Shown here piece after piece: positions 19,199-27,965 of a stretch of 64,000 bases of DNA. Each line of letters begins with the position of its first letter. The first letter of the stretch is position 1. This DNA comes from Acinetobacter gerneri DSM 14967 = CIP 107464 = MTCC 9824 (GTDB lineage: Bacteria; Pseudomonadota; Gammaproteobacteria; Pseudomonadales; Moraxellaceae). The translations under genes and the position numbers were made by a program. The stretch spans positions 299,496 to 363,495 of the forward strand of contig NZ_KB849537.1 in NCBI RefSeq assembly GCF_000368565.1, given 5' to 3'. Under the pieces are notes generated by a model. The model saw only the letters and a program-made list of their open reading frames with translations. It was not told the DNA's origin and made no database searches.

Positions 19199-19228
19199 GA
19201 AAAAGCAGTCAATTGACTGCTTTTTTTC
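19199..19228. terminator. Rho-independent terminator
   Basis: A perfect stem AAAAAGCAGTCAA / TTGACTGCTTTTT followed by T residues lies 30 bp after the secreted hypothetical gene. It is symmetric enough to serve the convergent methyltransferase gene as well. Confidence 0.9.
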
Positions 19229-19291
19229 ATTTATCGTTTTTGAAATGTGCAACAACCCAATATAGCAAGCTTCGATATCAAACAGCCAAAT

Positions 19292-20527
19292 CTAACATTT
19301 ACACCCTACATCTTGGATTTCAAGTTGATCGTTGAGTAACAATTCTAAGCTATGCTTTTGGATACCATACATGCTTTTCAGTGCTGCAATTTGTTGTAAA
19401 ACTTTTTGATCTGGAGCTTTAAAATCTTTGCGTTTTGTAGCCAAAATCATTTTATTTTTACTGGTATGTTCGAGTGCCACAAACTCAAAAACTTTAGTGT
19501 CATAGCCATAAGCTTTGAGCAATAAAGCACGAATCGTGTCTGTTAGCATTTCAGCCTGCTGCCCTGCATGTATCCCGAACTGCAACATTGGCTTCAATAC
19601 TTCTGGGCTTTGCAACTGTGGTCGTAGCTCTTTATGACAACATGGCGCGCACATGATCATTGAAGCATTTAAACGAATGCCTGTATGGATCGCAAAATCA
19701 GTTGCGATATCACATGCATGCAAGGCAATCATCACATCTAAATGTTCAGGATGATATGTACGCACATCACCTTGGAAAAAATCCAAATGTTCAAAACCGA
19801 CTTTTGTCGAGATATTTTGGCAAAATTCCACCAAATTTGAACGTAATTCAACGCCTGTAATATGTGGCATTTTATGTTTTTGTTCTTTTAAATAATCATA
19901 TAAAGCAAAAGTGAGATAGCCTTTGCCTGAACCAAAATCTACAATTCTGATTTCATCCTGTTCCGCATTGATTTGATCAAAAGCACCGGAGAAAATTTCT
20001 ACAAATTTATTGATCTGTTTCCACTTTCGCGCCATGCTCGGCACGATATTGGATTTTTCATCGGTAATGCCTAAATGCTGAAGAAATGGACGATGTTGTT
20101 CCACATAACGATTTTTCTCACGGTCATGAGCAATCACCGCTTCATTTTTTTGCGTCGTAGTTTTATTTGAGTTTGGATTTTTATGAATACTCAGCATGGC
20201 TTTTTTCTTATTTTTTTTGAGCTGAATCTCAGCATCCTGACTAAATAAATTGGCTTGCTTACATTCGGCCAATAGAGGTGAAATGATGTTCAATGCCTCA
20301 CCAATAGGATAATTTTTAGTGATGTCTTGGGTCTTATACTTATATAGGCAGCTTAAAAATTGTTCATTTTGTAGCAAAATGACTCTAAAGTTCATTTTCT
20401 CTAACTCAGCCAACTCGCCTTTATATTGACTTAAAACTAAGCGATCAAAACTTTGAGTTTCAATGGCTTGCTGAACTTCTTGCAGAAATTGCTGTTCTTG
20501 TGTTGAAAGATCGACCACTGATGACAT
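19292..20527 (-). CDS. Class I SAM-dependent methyltransferase
   Basis: A 411-residue protein with a Methyltransf_32-type (PF13679) Rossmann domain in its middle. IVDFGSGKGYLTFALYDYL (near residue 195) is the SAM-binding glycine loop, and ITGVELRSNLVEFC and VMIALHACDIATD are the later motifs. The CAPCCHKEL segment is typical of the group related to eukaryotic tRNA methyltransferases and METTL25-like proteins. The N-terminal about 150 residues are a poorly conserved helical region. The substrate is unknown, with RNA as the likeliest guess. A single gene, convergent with the secreted hypothetical protein. Confidence 0.85.
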   Translation of the reverse strand: MSSVVDLSTQEQQFLQEVQQAIETQSFDRLVLSQYKGELAELEKMNFRVILLQNEQFLSCLYKYKTQDITKNYPIGEALNIISPLLAECKQANLFSQDAEIQLKKNKKKAMLSIHKNPNSNKTTTQKNEAVIAHDREKNRYVEQHRPFLQHLGITDEKSNIVPSMARKWKQINKFVEIFSGAFDQINAEQDEIRIVDFGSGKGYLTFALYDYLKEQKHKMPHITGVELRSNLVEFCQNISTKVGFEHLDFFQGDVRTYHPEHLDVMIALHACDIATDFAIHTGIRLNASMIMCAPCCHKELRPQLQSPEVLKPMLQFGIHAGQQAEMLTDTIRALLLKAYGYDTKVFEFVALEHTSKNKMILATKRKDFKAPDQKVLQQIAALKSMYGIQKHSLELLLNDQLEIQDVGCKC

Positions 20528-20629
20528 ATTTTAAACTCAAATCTATTTACGTTTTTATTTTAAAACTTCTTCGCATAAAGGTAAAACTTACATTATTATA
20601 CAGTTGTATTTTTAAGAAAATTTATAACT

Positions 20630-21271
20630 ATGACTTCTCAAAATTTAGACATTTACGATCCGAGAGAAGAAAAAATTAATGCGCTAAGTCATGCACTTGG
20701 CGCAGTGTTGGCTGTTATTGCCAGTATTTTTATGCTTTTAAAGGGGCATTATCTACCTGCAGGTCAAAATTTCGGCTTATGGGTGTATGCATTCAGCATG
20801 ATTTTGTTATTTTCTAGCTCTGCTCTCTACCATTTTGCAACCGATCCACATAAGCGTTATTGGTTTAAGAAATTGGACCATACCGCAATCTACTATCTCA
20901 TCGCAGGAACGTATACGCCTTTTTTGGCAATCGCGATCCCAACCGCCAAAGCACATTATTTGCTAATCGCGCTTTGGGTTATCGCCATAATTGGTACACT
21001 TTTCAAGTTAGTTTTCATCAATCGTTTTAATAAAATTTCATTAATCGCTTATTTGGTCATGGGCTGGCTTGCGATCTTCGTTATGGATGATATGAAACAT
21101 TATTTGAGCCCCGAATGTTTACGACTTTTGATCATAGGTGGCTTGGCATATACGATAGGAGCATTGTTTTATGCTCTAAAAAGAGTAAGATATACTCATG
21201 CAATCTGGCATATTTTTGTATTGATTGGTGCAGGAACACAATTTTTGTCCATCTATCTTTACGTTATATAG
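20630..21271 (+). CDS. Hemolysin III / PAQR-family membrane protein
   Basis: A 213-residue protein with seven hydrophobic segments. The family signature EEKINALSHALGA is at the N-terminus. The conserved SSALYHF histidine and the KKLDHTAIYYLIAGTYTPF aspartate/histidine are present, as is HAIWHIFVLIGAGTQFLSI near the end. The latter histidines, together with the first, bind zinc in PAQR proteins. The bacterial role is unclear; lipid (ceramidase-like) hydrolysis or membrane homeostasis have been proposed, and the name hemolysin is historical. It is divergent from the methyltransferase gene. Confidence 0.9.
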   Translation: MTSQNLDIYDPREEKINALSHALGAVLAVIASIFMLLKGHYLPAGQNFGLWVYAFSMILLFSSSALYHFATDPHKRYWFKKLDHTAIYYLIAGTYTPFLAIAIPTAKAHYLLIALWVIAIIGTLFKLVFINRFNKISLIAYLVMGWLAIFVMDDMKHYLSPECLRLLIIGGLAYTIGALFYALKRVRYTHAIWHIFVLIGAGTQFLSIYLYVI

Positions 21272-21413
21272 TTTAATCGACCTTAAATATCAGCGACCCT
21301 GAGTGAGAGAAATTAGATTATTATTCCCGTTGTTTTTTTAAGAAATTACGCCTTTTTTAAAAAGATTACGCTTTAGAAAACGAATTTTAATTTTACAAAG
21401 TGTAAGGTCCACC

Positions 21414-22727
21414 ATGGCGTTATCATCATCTACCGCAACATCAGAAGTTCAAACCAATTCTAAAACACGTGTTTTATTTGCAAGTCTTGTCGGTACAACA
21501 ATCGAATTCTTTGACTTTTATATTTATGCAACCGCAGCCGTTATTATTTTTCCGCATCTGTTCTTCCCTGCAAGTACAGATCCAACGACTGCGACAATTC
21601 AGTCTTTAGCTACTTTTGCTATTGCGTTTATTGCACGCCCAATCGGTGCGGCGCTGTTCGGACATTTAGGTGACCGTATTGGTCGTAAAGCCACATTGGT
21701 TGCTGCCCTCCTCACCATGGGGATTTCTACAGTCTGTATCGGTCTACTTCCGACTTATCATCAAATTGGTATTGTTGCCCCATTATTACTTGCGCTTTGT
21801 CGTTTAGGTCAAGGCTTAGGACTTGGCGGTGAATGGAGTGGTGCCGTTTTACTTGCAACTGAAAATGCACCAGAAGGCAAACGTGCTTGGTACGGTATGT
21901 TCCCTCAACTTGGCGCACCAATTGGCTTTATTTTAGCGACAGGTTCATTCTTATTGTTAAACTCAGCAATGTCTGATACTGCGTTTATGCAATGGGGATG
22001 GCGTATTCCGTTTATTGCAAGTGCTGCACTTGTAATCGTGGGGCTATACATCCGTTTAAAATTGCATGAAACACCTGCTTTTCAAAAAGTGTTAAATAAG
22101 CAAAAAGAAGTCAACATTCCGTTTAAAGAAGTAATGACTAAACACTGGAAAATGTTGATTTTAGGTACTATTGCTGCCATTTGTACTTTCGTTGTGTTCT
22201 ATTTGACGACTGTATTTGCACTCAACTGGGGTACAACCAAACTCGGTTATAACCGTGGTCAGTTCTTAGAATTACAGCTTTTCGCAACACTTTGCTTTGC
22301 TGCATTTATTCCACTTTCTGCAGTTTTCGCTGAGAAATTTGGTCGTCGTGCAACCTCTATCGGGGTATGTATCGTTTCTGCTCTATTCGGTTTAGTGTTC
22401 TCTAGCATGCTCGAATCAGGCAGTATCGTCGTTGTATTCTTGTTCTTGTGTATTGGTCTTGCCATCATGGGTATGACTTATGGTCCGATCGGGACTGTAC
22501 TTTCTGAGTTGTTCCCAACTTCAGTACGTTACACAGGTTCTGCGTTGACATTTAACCTTGCTGGCATTTTCGGTGCATCTTTTGCACCATTGATTGCGAC
22601 AAAACTTGCAACAACTTATGGTCTTTATGCAGTTGGTTATTATCTTACTGCTGCATCGATTCTTTCATTGCTTGCCTTTATCGCAATCCGTGAAACTAAA
22701 AATGATGATGTAAATAACCAGATTTAA
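21414..22727 (+). CDS. MFS transporter, metabolite:H+ symporter (ShiA/ProP-like) family
   Basis: A 437-residue inner-membrane carrier with about 12 membrane segments. The metabolite:H+ symporter signatures are clear: GTTIEFFDFYIYATAA in helix 1, GHLGDRIGRKATL in the loop between helices 2 and 3, and RLGQGLGLGGEWSGAVLLATE in helix 4. Members import shikimate, osmolytes, citrate or other organic acids. The substrate cannot be told here because no metabolic neighbour points to one. A good ribosome binding site (TAAGGT) precedes the ATG. It is a single-gene unit followed by a terminator. Confidence 0.9.
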   Translation: MALSSSTATSEVQTNSKTRVLFASLVGTTIEFFDFYIYATAAVIIFPHLFFPASTDPTTATIQSLATFAIAFIARPIGAALFGHLGDRIGRKATLVAALLTMGISTVCIGLLPTYHQIGIVAPLLLALCRLGQGLGLGGEWSGAVLLATENAPEGKRAWYGMFPQLGAPIGFILATGSFLLLNSAMSDTAFMQWGWRIPFIASAALVIVGLYIRLKLHETPAFQKVLNKQKEVNIPFKEVMTKHWKMLILGTIAAICTFVVFYLTTVFALNWGTTKLGYNRGQFLELQLFATLCFAAFIPLSAVFAEKFGRRATSIGVCIVSALFGLVFSSMLESGSIVVVFLFLCIGLAIMGMTYGPIGTVLSELFPTSVRYTGSALTFNLAGIFGASFAPLIATKLATTYGLYAVGYYLTAASILSLLAFIAIRETKNDDVNNQI

Positions 22728-22743
22728 AGCATCATTTTTCATC

Positions 22744-22768
22744 AAAGCCAGCTTTTGCTGGCTTTTTT
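22744..22768 (+). terminator. Rho-independent terminator
   Basis: The stem AAAGCCAGC / GCTGGCTTT with a TTTT loop and T-run lies 17 bp after the MFS gene. Confidence 0.92.
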
Positions 22769-22845
22769 GTTTTCTTGTTAAAAATCATTTTATTTATCAT
22801 AAAATTGTTTATGCTGATTTTTATTAAAATAATAAGTGATTTCAC

Positions 22846-23712
22846 ATGAACAATTTTCTAGATGATCTTCAAGATCAAACACTCATAGATGCAATAGATC
22901 TGATCAAGCAAGATCAAAAAATCGAAGCGATCAAATTACTCAGAGATAAGGCAGGTCTAGGCTTAAAAGAAGCCAAAGATTTGGTTGAAGCATTATCCAT
23001 GCATGCAGGCCCAGAGCGCTCAAATGAGAAGTTCTCAGATGCAAGCTCTTTTGAATCAGTCAATCACGCTTTTTCAAATACCCAACACAGCCAAAATTTT
23101 AGCTCGACCAGTCAGATCGAGTATGCATTTAACAATGAAGATTTTGAAAATATCATGCAATTGATCCAAGAAAATCGCCAAGTAGAAGCGATTAAATACA
23201 TCAAAGATCATTCAAATATGGATTTAAATCAAGCCAAAGCAATGCTGGATAATTTAGAAAATAATTCTAATTTTGCTCAGTTTTCAGATTTTTTAAATCA
23301 TTCAAAACAAAATAATTTTTCTTCAGTTCAATCAAGCCAAACATTTTCGATCCATATAAACGGTGCTAAAGTCACTTTTAAGGATCAACAATTACAAGAA
23401 CTCAAAGACCTGATTCAACAAAATCGGAAAATCGAAGCAGTCAAATATGTCAAAGATCACTCTGACTTGGGCTTAAAAGAAGCCAAAGATGTCGTGGAGC
23501 AAATGCAAAATTTAAATCACTGGCAACAGCCTTTCAATAATACATCTAAAAACAAAAGTGCATTTTCAAGCCATTCAAATCCACAAAAACCTGAATCCTC
23601 ATCAACGCCTGAGACGCAAGGCATTGAAAAGAATAAATCAGGTTTAAGCTTATTTAAAATTGTGATCTTTTTTATGCTGATCGGTATGGTGATCAGTCTT
23701 TTGCTACGTTAA
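22846..23712 (+). CDS. Membrane-anchored protein with three ribosomal L7/L12 C-terminal-like repeats
   Basis: A 288-residue protein. Three copies of a helix-turn-helix unit like the alpha part of the ribosomal protein L7/L12 C-terminal domain lie at about 12-50, 98-137 and 181-220. Each has the pattern IEAIKxxRDxxGLGLKEAKDLVE; copies 1 and 3 are close to the L7/L12 consensus, copy 2 is degenerate (NMDLNQAKAMLDNL). The copies are joined by Ser/Asn/Gln-rich linkers. A single membrane segment at about 268-287 ends the protein, so it is probably a tail-anchored cytoplasmic protein. No known function. Possibly it binds translation factors as L7/L12 does, but this is speculation. Confidence 0.75.
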   Translation: MNNFLDDLQDQTLIDAIDLIKQDQKIEAIKLLRDKAGLGLKEAKDLVEALSMHAGPERSNEKFSDASSFESVNHAFSNTQHSQNFSSTSQIEYAFNNEDFENIMQLIQENRQVEAIKYIKDHSNMDLNQAKAMLDNLENNSNFAQFSDFLNHSKQNNFSSVQSSQTFSIHINGAKVTFKDQQLQELKDLIQQNRKIEAVKYVKDHSDLGLKEAKDVVEQMQNLNHWQQPFNNTSKNKSAFSSHSNPQKPESSSTPETQGIEKNKSGLSLFKIVIFFMLIGMVISLLLR

Positions 23713-23751
23713 TAACACACGAGCATAACTAAAATGCATTTTTAAATGCTG

Positions 23752-24762
23752 TTAAGACAACTCAATAATATCAATCGTGGGTGGCACACGAAAACGAAAT
23801 GGCACGCCGACCATACCAGTCCCGACTGTGACAAAGACATCCGCATTTTCATGGCTATACAAGCCGCGTTTATGCCCCAAAATCGAAACTTTTTTCATGA
23901 TGTAATTGGTCACCCAAGGCAACTCAACCTGCCCGCCATGCGTGTGTCCCGATAACATCAGTGGACGAGTCGGTAGTTTTGGCACCATATCCACCGTATC
24001 AGGATTGTGCGATAAAATCAGCCAAGGTTTGTCTTGAGGGAGATCAGGCATGTAGCGCATATCTGTCTTACCTGCCCACAGATCCCCGATTCCAATCAAA
24101 CGAAAGCCATCAAACTCAACGATCTTGCCTTCAATGTCCTGCACATTATTACTTTCTAAAGCGTTATGTAATAAAGCTTGGATCGGTGGACCTGGATACT
24201 GTTCATCGTGATTGCCATTGACCGAATAAACCGGTGCGTGGATCTCTTTGAGCACTGCCAATTCTTCACAAAGCTTATTTTCAGGTTCGTAAGTCCAATC
24301 CCCAGCAACAACGACAATATCAGGATTTTCCTGATTTATTTTTTTGACAATGGTTTTAAGCTGGCGTTCATGCCCTGAAAATAATCCAATATGTAAATCC
24401 GCAATCAAAGCTACTTTGACAGGTTGATGAAAAGCATCTTCGGGGCTCAATTTATATTTTAAATGTTTAACTTTGACAAAATGTGGCTCGATAAATCGTG
24501 CATAGATCAACAAACAACTTAATAAAAACAAGAAGATGCTTTCTTGGGTCGAAAAATAATCCACCCAACCCGCATACACGCTAAAAAATAACAACGGAAA
24601 TAATAAATAAGATAAGTAAAATGCAAGCAAATGGACAAATGACTTAAATGGATGAATTGTTTCAGTTCTAGATTGACTTACCCAAGCTTGAGCAACGCCC
24701 CAAACGGCCACGATTGCAAAGCAAATGTAAAAATACAGAATGATAGATTGGGTTGTCCACAT
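23752..24762 (-). CDS. Metallophosphoesterase
   Basis: A 336-residue calcineurin-like phosphoesterase anchored in the inner membrane. Three or four hydrophobic segments fill residues 1-100. The two-metal active site follows: ADLHIG, VVAGDWTYE, VNGNHDE, a later ILSHNPD, and LSGHTHGGQ. The architecture is that of the YaeI/UDP-2,3-diacylglucosamine-hydrolase-like group of membrane metallophosphoesterases; the substrate is unknown. It is convergent with the L7/L12-repeat gene and divergent from the phospholipase D-like lipoprotein gene. Confidence 0.9.
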   Translation of the reverse strand: MWTTQSIILYFYICFAIVAVWGVAQAWVSQSRTETIHPFKSFVHLLAFYLSYLLFPLLFFSVYAGWVDYFSTQESIFLFLLSCLLIYARFIEPHFVKVKHLKYKLSPEDAFHQPVKVALIADLHIGLFSGHERQLKTIVKKINQENPDIVVVAGDWTYEPENKLCEELAVLKEIHAPVYSVNGNHDEQYPGPPIQALLHNALESNNVQDIEGKIVEFDGFRLIGIGDLWAGKTDMRYMPDLPQDKPWLILSHNPDTVDMVPKLPTRPLMLSGHTHGGQVELPWVTNYIMKKVSILGHKRGLYSHENADVFVTVGTGMVGVPFRFRVPPTIDIIELS

Positions 24763-24863
24763 ATTAATCTCTAAACTTAGGAAATTCTTCCCTGTCTGCC
24801 CTATGTTTATCTTTTATGACATTGTCATTATACTCTAGCCAGAAGTGTTGTAAGTCAAAAATT

Positions 24864-26495
24864 ATGGATCGAACGCAAATTTTAAAACAAACTCAATCAG
24901 CACAAGAGCGAAACAAAGTGCAGCAGCGAAAAGCAGCGTTGATACTCAGCAGCTGCCTTGTACTTACTTTACCTGCTTGCAGCACTTTACCAAAGCAAAC
25001 TCCGCAGCCTATACAATATGCGTTTGACACTGACACTTCACATACAGAACTTGCACAAATCGTCACGCCTCTCAAAGAGAAAAATTCTGATCTGACAGGA
25101 TTTCATGTTTTATATGATCCACTTGAGGCTTTGGCAGCGCGTATCCATTTGATTGAAAAGTCACAAAAAACTTTAGACCTACAATATTATATTTGGGACA
25201 ACGACAAGATTGGCGCTCTGGCATTGTATAAAATCATACAAGCGGCTGATCGTGGCGTAAAAGTCCGTTTATTGATTGATGATAATAATGCCAAATCCAT
25301 GGAAGGCATCTATCTAGCCCTCAGTCAGCATCAAAATATAGAAGTAAAACTGTTTAACCCCTACCGTTTTCGTTCAGTACGCCCTATTGATATGGTACTG
25401 GATTTAAAACGTATTAATCGACGCATGCACAATAAGAGCTTTATTGCGGATAATCAGGTGGCTCTGATCGGTGGTCGAAATATGACTAATCAATATTATA
25501 ATGCCAGTGATAATTATCAATTTTCTGATGTAGACGTGATGTTGGTCGGTCAAGCGGTAGATGACATTTCACATTCTTTTGATGAATATTGGAATAATAG
25601 CTATGCCTATAATGTGCAAAATATCGTCAACTCAAACAAACATCGCTTACGTTATTATGATTTAAAAGAACAACTTGAAAAAAATTATGATGATATTACC
25701 ACGCAAAATTATCTAAATTTATCCAACAAATCCAATGATTTTGAAAATTGGTTAGAGCACAATGTGCAACTTGATTGGGTTAAGGCAGAAATCGTCAAAG
25801 ATTCTCCTGACAAAATCAGAGCAAAAGCCAAAAAAGAAGAGCATCTTAACTTCCAATTGACTAAAAATTTGGAAAAACCTGAACATAGCGTTGATCTGAT
25901 TTCAGCTTATTTTGTGCCAGAAAAAAAAGGCGCAGAACGCTTAAATGATCTCGCTCAAGAAGGTGTTCAAGTTCGTGTATTGACCAACTCTTTTAAAGCC
26001 AATGATGTTTTTTTAGTGCATGCTTTTTATCAAAAATATCGAGTAGACCTACTCAAACATGGTGTTGAGTTGTATGAATTTTTACCAGCAATAGATGCTG
26101 CAAACCTCAACTCAAATACTGAAGAAATCTCTAAGTCAGTCAAAATCAGTCTAAAAGGTTTAAGCCGTTCTAGCTTGCATGCAAAATTGATGGCTCTGGA
26201 TGAAAAACAAGTCTTCATTGGTTCATTCAATTTTGATCCCCGTTCAGCCAATCTCAACACTGAAATCGGTGTGATCCTCAATAGCCCACCTCTGGCAAGA
26301 GCAGTGCACAATACGATGGATGCCAATCTAAAAAAATATGCATATAAATTGGTGCTTAATCCAGATAATCAAATCAATTGGATTAAAAACGTACCCAATG
26401 GCACAAAAATTTATAATAAAGAACCACGGATGAAATGGTGGCAAAGAGCAGGGATTAAGATGATTTCATGGCTACCGATAGAAGGCATGATGTAG
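24864..26495 (+). CDS. Phospholipase D-family lipoprotein (cardiolipin synthase C-like)
   Basis: A 543-residue protein with two HKD motifs: HNKSFIADNQVALIGGRN and HAKLMALDEKQVFIGSFNFD. It belongs to the phospholipase D superfamily that exchanges phosphatidyl groups, close to ClsC/YmdC-type cardiolipin synthases. The start is set at the ATG at 24864. This gives an N-terminus with a basic region and a hydrophobic stretch ending in the lipobox LPAC, so the protein is probably a periplasm-facing lipoprotein. It is divergent from the metallophosphoesterase. Neither phospholipid synthase partner genes nor a toxin context are visible, so an envelope lipid role is more likely than an effector role. 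Confidence 0.87.
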   Translation: MDRTQILKQTQSAQERNKVQQRKAALILSSCLVLTLPACSTLPKQTPQPIQYAFDTDTSHTELAQIVTPLKEKNSDLTGFHVLYDPLEALAARIHLIEKSQKTLDLQYYIWDNDKIGALALYKIIQAADRGVKVRLLIDDNNAKSMEGIYLALSQHQNIEVKLFNPYRFRSVRPIDMVLDLKRINRRMHNKSFIADNQVALIGGRNMTNQYYNASDNYQFSDVDVMLVGQAVDDISHSFDEYWNNSYAYNVQNIVNSNKHRLRYYDLKEQLEKNYDDITTQNYLNLSNKSNDFENWLEHNVQLDWVKAEIVKDSPDKIRAKAKKEEHLNFQLTKNLEKPEHSVDLISAYFVPEKKGAERLNDLAQEGVQVRVLTNSFKANDVFLVHAFYQKYRVDLLKHGVELYEFLPAIDAANLNSNTEEISKSVKISLKGLSRSSLHAKLMALDEKQVFIGSFNFDPRSANLNTEIGVILNSPPLARAVHNTMDANLKKYAYKLVLNPDNQINWIKNVPNGTKIYNKEPRMKWWQRAGIKMISWLPIEGMM

Positions 26496-26649
26496 ATTTT
26501 AAATGTGCTTAACGGCCGTTAAACAATTGTTGGAAAATATCCTTGATCAACAGTTGGTGAGGTGCTTGGATTTTTATAATTTATGTGCGCTAAATAAATA
26601 ATGCTAGATTTTTTGTATTTTAAAATTAATCATTTTGAATAGAATTTCA

Positions 26650-26694
26650 ACTGTCCAATATCAGTTTTAAGCATGACTGATATTGGGCAGTTTT
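26650..26694. terminator. Probable bidirectional terminator
   Basis: The arms ACTGTCCAATATCAG and CTGATATTGGGCAGT pair around a 12-base loop and end in TTTT. It lies between the convergent phospholipase D-like gene and the acyltransferase gene. The rest of this 260-bp gap is AT-rich and featureless. Confidence 0.7.
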
Positions 26695-26754
26695 ACATCA
26701 CTTAAATACCTAGACTACAAACACCCAGATTTTAAGCACTTACGTTTTAAACAA

Positions 26755-27579
26755 TTAAACTTTAAGTACTTTCTCTTGTAATGCAGCCAAACCTTCAACC
26801 ATCGCTTGTTGTACAACTTTGGTTAAAGAATCAACATCATGCCCTTCCGTAGGGATCGCCTCTAAGGCTTGGATATGTGCTGTTACTTTCGGCATTTCCA
26901 ATACAGCTTTGACATGATCAACAAAAGTAATATCGCCAATAAACGGCGCAACGTTATCTAAATATCCGTCTTTATTCACATAACAAATCAACATAATTTG
27001 TACAGGTTTCTGCGCTTCAATCGCAGCACCCAATATCCGACCATGTACTTTTTTAATGCTTTTACCATCGCCAGTGGTTGCTTCTGGGAAAAATAATACA
27101 GGAATATCTTGTTTTAAAAATCCAGCGATTTCTTCACGAATCCGCATCGAGTCGCCTGAACCACGCTTGATAAATAATGTTCCGCCACCTTTAGCCAGAT
27201 TTCCAACGATCGGCCAAGAAGAGATTTCAGCTTTTGCGAGAAAAAATACGCGTGCAGCCGAACCAAAAACAGGAATATCTAGCCATGAAATATGATTGCC
27301 TACCCATAGCGCAGGTTGTCTTGGAATATCACCATGTAAGCGTACATCGATATTAAAAACATCACACAAACGGCGACAAAAATATTGTACATAACGTGTA
27401 TTTTTAGGATTGTTTGGATCTTTATATAAACGATGGCGGTAAACCAAATAAAAACCTTCCGTGACGACTGCCAAGCCTACTGATATTTTCTTAGAATAGA
27501 GCCAAAATTTGGCAAAAGCACTCATTTTTTGAGAAGTAGTATTCGTGTCTTGAGTCATAAAATCCACTGAAAAATTCAT
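26755..27579 (-). CDS. Lysophospholipid (1-acylglycerol-3-phosphate) acyltransferase
   Basis: A 274-residue PlsC-type acyltransferase. The catalytic NHISWLD (His96, Asp101) and the phosphate-binding PEAT motif (FFPEATTGDG, in place of the usual PEGT) are present, and hydrophobic segments near residues 30-45 place it at the inner membrane. It transfers an acyl chain to a lysolipid acceptor. An ornithine-lipid-type acyltransferase cannot be excluded, since many OlsA/PlsC proteins look alike. Two starts compete: 27579 (MNFSVDF) and the ATG at 27558 (MTQDTN), the latter preceded by a weak GTGG. Confidence 0.88.
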   Translation of the reverse strand: MNFSVDFMTQDTNTTSQKMSAFAKFWLYSKKISVGLAVVTEGFYLVYRHRLYKDPNNPKNTRYVQYFCRRLCDVFNIDVRLHGDIPRQPALWVGNHISWLDIPVFGSAARVFFLAKAEISSWPIVGNLAKGGGTLFIKRGSGDSMRIREEIAGFLKQDIPVLFFPEATTGDGKSIKKVHGRILGAAIEAQKPVQIMLICYVNKDGYLDNVAPFIGDITFVDHVKAVLEMPKVTAHIQALEAIPTEGHDVDSLTKVVQQAMVEGLAALQEKVLKV

Positions 27580-27965
27580 TACTTAGGTTTATTTTTAAAG
27601 CTATCAATGCATGATAAGCAAACTATTGTAACGCTTTATGCAAAGTCTTGCATTGACAGTATCAATCTATCCTTTAAGTTGCTAAAGCCTATAAAGCTCA
27701 AGCGTCTTTAACCTAGCTTTGTTTAAGATATCATTTTATTTTATATATCAAATATTTGTATAAAAAATATCAATCCAAATCTGTGGCTACAATTTTGTGT
27801 GAGCGATTTTAAAATTTAGACTTTTTTAAAAATACAGATCGACATCATTTATCTCTAAACATTTTCGTATTTAAAGCAACGCACTTAACTCAGATAAACT
27901 AAGCAAGTATGACGATTTTCCATTAGAATAGTCTTTTATTTCTATTTTAAAGAGTACGATTATCT
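27580..27965. other. Divergent intergenic region before hflX
   Basis: 386 bp of AT-rich DNA between the divergent acyltransferase and hflX genes. I found no reading frame, RNA gene or strong hairpin. It should contain both promoters; several TATAAT-like boxes occur, but no -35/-10 pair stands out. Confidence 0.35.

Noticed and set aside
24864..26495. Phospholipase D-like protein as a T6SS Tle5-type effector
   Set aside because: It has a lipoprotein signal and stands alone without VgrG or immunity genes, so an envelope lipid enzyme is more likely.
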